Shown here: in pieces, positions 57,945-64,000 of the stretch
How positions within the stretch are numbered: the stretch's first letter is position 1
Layout: every line of letters begins with the position of its first letter
Assembly (NCBI RefSeq): GCF_035222275.1
Contig: NC_085882.1
Coordinates: forward strand, 875,501 to 939,500
Length of the DNA: 64,000 bases
Source: Podospora bellae-mahoneyi
Taxonomy: Eukaryota; Ascomycota; Sordariomycetes; Sordariales; Podosporaceae
Reading direction: 5' to 3'
The notes under the pieces: model-generated
Told to the model about the DNA's origin: nothing
What the model saw: only the letters and a program-made list of their open reading frames with translations
Database searches by the model: none
Translations under genes and position numbers: made by a program

Positions 57945-58417
57945 GGCAAAGCTGACATCTAGAAGATGGCGGCTTTGAGCAACCCAGGGGTGGTCGCCAG
58001 GTTCTTGTCAAAGCAAATCTATAATCATGCTAAAAGCTATCGAGATCTCAAGCCACGGCGGTTGGCTAGCCCATCAGATAGGGGGGTATACCTGTCAGGT
58101 TTTCAGCCGGTGCGGTAAGGATGTACGATCACCACCAGTAAAATTACCGCCCCCAGAGCCTTATTCCTCAGATATCAACTTCTTGCCTAGCCCGCTGAAT
58201 TCTGATACATTGATACCAGCCACACCGCACGATCTGCATCACAATTCAAGCTTTTCGACCACTTGTGCAGAAACGAGGCGTAGATATTGCATATTGCCGC
58301 CTTGACCCAAATTCTCAACGCAAGGGGACCAAATGTCAAGAGTGTTAAATAATTGAAATGCCCCTAGCTGGCGCGCCTCTTTGCTGTTCCGGCAGATGTT
58401 CGACTGTTTTGGGAGAG
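57945..58417. other. Intergenic between the two LPE-repeat copies
   Basis: 473 bases with no supported gene. It joins the end of the intact copy to the start of the broken one. Nothing recognisable. Confidence 0.5.
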
Positions 58418-58993
58418 ATGGAAAAGCCTACTCCAGCTGAGGCCACGGCCACCAAATGCTTCACCCACTCCGCTGAAGTCTCGAATCTACCGGAATGTGT
58501 TCACAACATAAGTCGCGATCTCCCTGAGTGCTACGGCCATTGGAATCTTCCCGAAGTCTGCGATCATTCGAACCTTCCTGAGGTGTGCAGCTCGCTCGAT
58601 CGCGATAATCGATTACCACCTCAGAGCCCCAACACTTCTCAAACCCCATGGTGGCGACGGCACCGCATATTGCTTGTCGTCGTAGCTTTGTTGCTTCTCG
58701 CAGGGTCTGTAAGCGGTGTCGTTGCGGGTGTCCTGGCTTCAAGATCAGCGCAGGACACATCCATTGCGTCGGTGACGCCCTCAACAAGTACCATTCCCCC
58801 ACCCGATCAATCCTGAACAACTACCGTCCAGGAAACCTCCCCGACATCTACCTCCAGCAGGAGCACAGCTGCTACAATAACAGCCGGCCCATCAAGTGAC
58901 GCTCCTGGTCTTAGTCCACCGAGTTTGCCGGAGCCGGTTTTACAAGTCTTTCCGATTAACGTTGGGGAGCCACCGGATACCTCACCGCTATAG
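58418..58993 (+). pseudogene. Truncated paralogue of the LPE-repeat membrane protein
   Basis: From ATG 58418 the frame gives NLPECVHNISRDLPECYGHW and NLPEVCDHSNLPEVCSS, i.e. four LPE repeats. Then comes TPWWRRHRILL and a transmembrane helix (VVVALLLLAGSVSGVVAGVL), the same order as in the 56.8-kb gene. The frame meets a TGA at 58814-58816 just after the helix, but continues open in the same frame with a Ser/Thr/Pro-rich stalk (TSPTSTSSRSTAATITAG) to a TAG at 58991-58993. The C-terminal Cys-containing domain of the intact copy is missing. So this is a degenerate tandem copy, or a short form ending at the TGA. The TGA could come from CGA by C-to-T. Confidence 0.62.
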
Positions 58994-59790
58994 TCATCAC
59001 TCTTAACAAATACTGGCGCAATTTCGGCGTGGAGCATTCGTTAGGTTGAGGCGTCCAACGATACCTCAAGGGTCCAAAGCATGTCAGAGGAAGTGATCGC
59101 GAGGCCCTACTTGACGTCTGGTGGGACATGGAAGAACACCTTTCAGTCTGTGCTACTGCCACGTTGTTCGAACGTACGCCTTTCTGATTGCGAAACGATT
59201 AGCTCTTGAAGATGAAGCGAATTACAGCTCGGGGCTCAGCGGCTGACAACCTGGCAACTTACCTACCTCGACGAATGGGTGAAACGGGAAGTGCGGACTG
59301 AATAAAGAGAGGAAGAGTTTGAAGGGGAGGAGGTAACAATGGGAGTGGTGATCATGTTGGCCATATGTGTATCTGCGGGTTTAAAGTGACCTGAGAGTGC
59401 GGCATAATGATTCGAGTTTCCTCCATTGCAGATCTGCTGATAGCGGTATCTTCTTGGGTGACTGGTATGTATGTGATCGTCACTGAAGACATTTCCCGGC
59501 CGTATCGTGCCATTTCTTGCACACGATCCCACAAGAACATCATGTCAAAAGAGCCAGTCAGGTGCTTCCAAGCCCATCACAAAACCACCTCAACGTGGTA
59601 AGCTACCGGTGCGCACAGTATTACCCGTCCCCCATCATCAAGAAGTCTGAACCCCTCACCAGTATCCGACACCATGATCTCAAAACCATTCACCCCCTTG
59701 AAAAAATACACTCACCCCCGGCCGTATGTCCCCTTTTCCAGCCACCTACCCAATCTCGTGATGATGTGCATAACCTTACTCGATGACAAG
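58994..59790. other. Intergenic, no supported gene
   Basis: About 800 bases. I looked for the missing C-terminal domain of the LPE-repeat paralogue and saw no convincing match. Only short frames otherwise. Confidence 0.45.
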
Positions 59791-60900
59791 CTAACAGTAA
59801 CCCACACTACAATGCGTGACCTGACGTGCAGCATAGTAATAACTACCACACGAAGCATCCCGACAAACAGGCCACACAATGCCCACCACCACCTTGTCGT
59901 CTCCCAGTTCGTAGGAGCCAGGATCAAAAAGCGTGACACCACTCGTGGGGAGGGACAATAGGGGGTGGTGCGCCTTGCCTGGTAGCTTCCAGACAGCTAC
60001 TATGACTGATTATCCTCCTGTAGGTCACAGGTTAGACATCCGACGGTCTCAAAGCAGCGATTGAGCTGTATCATTTCTGAATCACAGCCCCGAGAAGAAA
60101 TGTCAACGGGGATGGACGAGATGTGTTTGGCTTCGCTGCTGTCGGGATCGCATGTCTGGACTGCGTTGGTTGTTGCCGTAGTTGAGACAAGTACAGGACG
60201 GACTGCTGAAGCACACCATCGCCTCATTCAGTGCGTCGTTGGTGGAAGCACCGGAGATGATTGAGCCAGCGGCATGCCCAAGGTTTTCTTCGAACCGTGA
60301 CCGTATGGTACTTGAACAGAAGCGGCCACGGCTGTCCATCGGGAGGGCGTGATTTTGTAGTTGTAAGTGTTGGTTCCTTCGAGGATGAGCCGAGTAATGT
60401 AGGCTTCGGGAAGATTATGACCTGGAATCACTTCGATGGAGCTGGTGCTCGCATTTGATCTCACGGTCGGTTTGAGGATAGGGTTCCTGTTGGTGTTGAA
60501 GATGGTCTTCGATATCAGACCACTGAACACCTCGGTGTTCGCAAAGCCGCAAGACGCCCTCCCTGCCGATACAGATGCGCTTGTTTTCGGACAACCTCAT
60601 CTGTTCTTTCAAAAATGCTCTGATGGAGTGGAGGACTCGGAAACCGGAACAGAACAGTGTATTGAGGGTGTCAATATTGAAGTGAACTTGCGCCCGTCCC
60701 ACAGCTCGTTGTTTGTGAATCTAACCTCCAAGTCCTGGGGTCTCATTGGGTGGGTTAGGCTGCTCAGGCATTGTCTCGATATATTGAACAGTCGTGCTGG
60801 CCAGTCGAAACAAATTCAAAATAACTTCACCGAACGCAGGACTCGCAAAGGCAGTTCTTACGCAGAAGATATCTCAACTAGTACCTATGATTCAACCAAG
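59791..60900 (-). pseudogene. Degenerate F-box-type paralogue (copy B)
   Basis: Pieces in several frames align in order with copy A at 61.9-63.5 kb. LEVRFTNNELWDGRKF matches LEVIQTTNKTWNGCKF. CSGFRVLHSIRAF then KRICIGREGVLRLCEH match CSGCAT(stop)HSVRAF and SRICIGREGVLRLCEH. QWSDIEDHL matches KWSDIEAHF. AAGSIISGASTNDALNEAM then CFSSPSCTCLN match MAGTIFTGTRNGGTLKRAM and CFPASSCTCLN. VVVGIVWPVCRDASCGSYYY matches TTTVGNVWPVCHDISCGNHY, ending at the TAG 59791-59793. Joining these parts needs several frame changes, so it is a pseudogene. The F-box region itself was not found upstream. Divergence between copies is large, so the duplication is old. Confidence 0.6.
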
Positions 60901-61911
60901 GTTAGCTTCCAATCCTGAAACGAGAACTATTCTAAGTCGTACTGACCATCCGCTGGCAGAAGCATGCCTCAAGCCGTTATAGTAATCCCGAGGTCCTCTC
61001 AAAAACGCGGTTTTCCACCAAGGCACCAAAGAACAATGGCACAGCTGCTTTGGCGTAGACAAGACGGCGGAACGATCGGAAACCTGACCCAAGCATAGCC
61101 TGGTGAAGAGGTCATTGTCCGAATGGTCGACTATCTTGACCAGATCTCTTCGGGCACACGATACAACGGACTATTTTCTACGTTCTATGCGGTGCACCAG
61201 AGGAACGCTTCAACACTGGCCTTTATGTTCGGCTGTCCGTGGGCGTCTGCTTTAGGCATCGTGTCGATTTGTCGACTGTTGTTCGAGTCCGGATATCTCA
61301 AGTTGAAGCCAAACGGGGGTGGCGATGGCCATGTGAGTGCAGGTGTGGCGAGTGTGAAGGGTAAAGTCTCAGTAGTGGCATGTGAGAAAACAAGTCAAAC
61401 CACGTTGCTACTGCGAGGGTCAAAGTTGCTGTTTACTTGTCCCCTCAGCAGCACCCCCCAAAGACCACGAAAGAATGCTATGAACTGAAGGTCGATTGCC
61501 GCCAAGTCTCACACGTTTAAAGTAGCATTTGGAATAACAGCCATGTTGCATGGATATTTATAGTCGCTGATTTCTCTTGATAAACTGGGTAGAAAGCGTC
61601 AATATAACGACCGGCAGTGGGCGCAGTTCATGTTCTCTCATCAAGACCCAGCTACTGAGACCCTCAAAGTTGGTCAACAGGTACTGAACGATAGGCACCT
61701 ACCTACCCAGTCAGTTGCCATGCAGAGATACTTCACATGTTTTTAAATTAAACACAACCGATATTCGCTGTAATACAGCCAGGAGCCATCACTGACAACC
61801 ATGGTGGAGGTCATCTCGCTGTTTCGAACGGACCACGTTGATATCCACCTTCTTGATATCCTCTTAACCCCTTCCCGTCATCTACCTGTAACATGTCGAC
61901 ACATCCCTCCA
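60901..61911. other. Intergenic between the two F-box copies
   Basis: About 1 kb. The N-terminal part of copy B should have lain here, but I could not recognise an F-box. A plus-strand frame at 61123-61488 has no family resemblance and is not called. Confidence 0.4.
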
Positions 61912-63537
61912 TCAATAGCGCCAATCAGGGGGGGCACTAGAAGGTCTTCTGTCACCACAGTGTGGCGTCTGATATCTTGCATAATGATTCCCGCAGGAGA
62001 TATCGTGGCACACAGGCCACACGTTCCCGACAGTCGTGGTGTTGTTGTTGAGCTCGTAGGAAGTCGGGTCCAGGGCATGTAGCCACTCGTGGGGGGGAAT
62101 TATTGGGTCCAAGTGCGCCAAACCGGCCAGATATGGCAATTCCGGCTTGGCGCCTAGGCTACCACCGATCTTTCGGCTGTATCTTACTGTGATGCATGGC
62201 CGCTTCGTTTGGCCCTTATCGGACCAGGGAAAGTATCCGAGACACCGATCGATTTCAATCCGCTTAGCAAGCATCCCGTGGGCAAAAATGTCGTACTCAA
62301 GGACTGATGCATGTTTCTTGCCGGCTTGGGAGGGCGGGCAATCCTCAAAGAGACACTGAAAATAGCCCTCTGAAACTTTTGGTGGTTGTTGAACCCCGGT
62401 ATGATTAAGACAGGTGCACGAAGACGCTGGAAAGCATGACATCGCTCTTTTGAGCGTGCCACCGTTTCGTGTGCCTGTAAAGATGGTGCCAGCCATGCCC
62501 CTGAAGTCGATTTCGAACATCGCTCGGACCTCATCCTTATCCAACTGACCGTTTGTATCAAGTGTCAGGGTGTGGTGGGTGGTCCAAGACCAATCGATAT
62601 CATATTGCATGTTCGAGTTCCCCGAGACTGTGAGACGTGGCCTAAAACCGTATTTCGGTGAATGTTTGTTGCCTGTGCTACGTCTTTCGTGCTCGCACAT
62701 CAGTTGACATGTTACTGGGACTAGTTGATTGCGATTGTCCGGATTATGCTGTCGAAGAAAGTGGGCTTCGATGTCGGACCACTTGATATGCTGGTGCTCG
62801 CATAGCCGGAGGACTCCTTCCCGGCCGATGCAGATACGGCTTCCGTCGCTCTTCTCTGCCTGTGCCTTGGAGAAGGCTCGAACCGAATGCTATGTGGCAC
62901 AGCCTGAGCAATGCAAGCGATTTGATTCATTGGGGCAGGCGAACTTGCATCCATTCCAAGTCTTGTTTGTAGTTTGGATGACCTCGAGGGGCGCACTGGG
63001 GGTATTGATTCTGGGTGTCGAGACGGGCAAGACGTCCATATGCGGCGAGGGGTCCGGCCTGCTGGTGCCTGGGTAGCCAGTGGAAGCCAGCACCAGGTCG
63101 CTGTGTTGGATACAGTCTCTACAGAGTCGATCCATGCGCAGAAGGTACCTAAGTCGGTCCCCACCCGTCCTCGTTAGCCGCCAATCCACATCTGTGTTAA
63201 AACAAATCTTGCAGACGACTTACCAATCTCTGTCTGCGTGGCGTGTCAGGTGCCAATAAGCTTCCATGAGGTGACCTTGGAGCCGCTCATTCTAACTGCG
63301 CCCAAGAAGAATCTGGTACGTAGAGAACGGGATTTTTGAATAAACAATCCGTCTAAGGCTCTTCGAGATTTGGCCAAGAATGAGGCGGGTGACCGGATCG
63401 CCGTCGAGACACTCGACGATCATTATAAGCAGCTCGTCTGGGATGCGATACAGCCAGCCGTTCTTCATATTTTCGGCTGCAGCTGAAGCGAAATCACCAT
63501 GCGTCGACGGAGCACTTCCAATAGCCGTCAGAGTCAT
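61912..63537 (-). pseudogene. F-box protein gene with an in-frame stop (copy A)
   Basis: The N-terminal exon starts at ATG 63537 and carries an F-box (YRIPDELLIMIVECLDGDPV, then TRLILGQISKSLRRIV). After an unresolved intron between about 63320 and 63190, the frame reads DVDWRLTRTGGDRLRYLLRM, DRLCRDCIQHSDL, LEVIQTTNKTWNGCKFACPN and CSGCAT. It then hits a TAG (62890-62892) and continues in the same frame with HSVRAFSKAQAEKS, SRICIGREGVLRLCEHQHIK, a long middle domain and WPVCHDISCGNHYARYQ, to the stop at 61912. Copy B has a leucine where copy A has the TAG, so the stop is a real lesion or a sequencing error. F-box proteins recruit substrates to SCF ubiquitin ligases; the Cys-rich C-terminal part (CRDC, CKFAC, CTCL) may bind zinc. 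Fungi hold many such fast-evolving genes. Confidence 0.62.
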
Positions 63538-64000
63538 CTCGAATATATTTCTCCACCTGGCGCGCGTGACCTCTTTGAAAGGTGTCTGTCCGAGGTCCTT
63601 TGGGAAGGCAATCAATCGATATCGAAAGGTATGATTCAAGCAGCTGGTGGATAACGGCAAAGGGTGTAATTTACATGCAAAATCAAGTACGAGAGAATAC
63701 CATGGAAAGGTTGTTGGTTGCGGGTGCGAGGAGACGGACAAAGTGGAGGAGAGAAAGGGTTCCAAGAGCAGTTTCCATAGCAGGTGACATGGATGTCAAC
63801 AACAAGCCATGGGGCAAGAGCTCGCCGGGCAATGATTGAGGGATGCTGTCACCGGGCGGATGCCGTCATATGTGGATCCAGTCCAATCAGCCTTATTAGT
63901 GAATCATGGCGCGGCTGCATCTTGGCATTCCACATCGGTCACAAGGCTGACCAGAAGCAACACAACCTAAAGTTGCATCTGCTCAACAGCAGCAGCAAGA
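63538..64000. other. Window edge, upstream of F-box copy A
   Basis: 463 bases. The frame of copy A is open further upstream to 63765, but the ATG at 63537 gives the more natural start. Nothing else recognisable. Confidence 0.45.

Noticed and set aside
60436-60918. 160-codon plus-strand frame
   Set aside because: Antisense to the F-box copy B remains, which align with copy A on the minus strand.
49101-63537. Repeat-induced point mutation (RIP) as the cause of the stops
   Set aside because: No AT-rich, repeat-linked block and no dense C-to-T pattern is visible. The few C-to-T-compatible stops arise at Gln or Arg codons that would show this by default.
1-64000. Transposons, virus-like elements, CRISPR arrays or rDNA
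   Set aside because: No integrase, reverse transcriptase, transposase, capsid, terminal repeat or repeat-spacer pattern was recognised anywhere in the window.

Overview
This is filamentous ascomycete (Pezizomycotina) nuclear DNA, most likely Sordariomycetes. Genes carry short introns (about 48-82 bases) with GTRNGT donors and CTRAC-like branch sites. The families present are typical of these fungi: GH131, GH76, a Git3/cAMP-receptor-like GPCR, a BCS1-like AAA ATPase, PLAC8, a highly reducing polyketide synthase (HR-PKS) and a Zn2Cys6 regulator. Exon borders were read by hand from splice motifs, frame and family resemblance. No database search was possible.

1-12.9 kb: end of a membrane-anchored pepsin-like protease, a secreted GH131 glucanase, a Cys-rich GPI-anchored surface protein, a multi-pass membrane protein, a large SF1 helicase-like protein and a PLAC8 protein. 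13-19.7 kb: a metallo-beta-lactamase-fold protein, a relic of the last ~110 codons of a PDR-type ABC transporter, a BCS1-like AAA ATPase, a frameshifted kinase-like gene and a small Cys/His protein. 21.7-26 kb: a membrane/coiled-coil protein and a GPCR, separated by long gene-free stretches, one holding a degraded tRNA-like sequence.

27.9-44.8 kb is the most coherent unit. An MFS transporter and a Rossmann/SDR protein lie on the minus strand, an HR-PKS of nine exons (2561 aa; KS-AT-DH-MT-ER-KR-ACP) on the plus strand, and a pathway-type Zn2Cys6 regulator on the minus strand. The PKS and SDR are divergent across a 1.8-kb spacer that holds three exact copies and one near copy of CGGAGTTT, a candidate site for the regulator. 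It looks like a complete small polyketide cluster: synthase, tailoring enzyme, exporter and regulator. The product cannot be told from sequence.

44.8-64 kb is gene-poor and decaying. Two genes look sound (a GH76 alpha-1,6-mannanase and a single-pass membrane protein), and a Thr-rich membrane protein with N-terminal LPE repeats is intact. Several neighbours are broken by in-frame stops and frameshifts: a K/E-tailed protein, a conserved hypothetical, the second LPE-repeat copy, and two tandem F-box paralogues. Two families here show tandem duplication with decay of at least one copy.

No rRNA genes, CRISPR arrays, transposons or virus-like elements were recognised.
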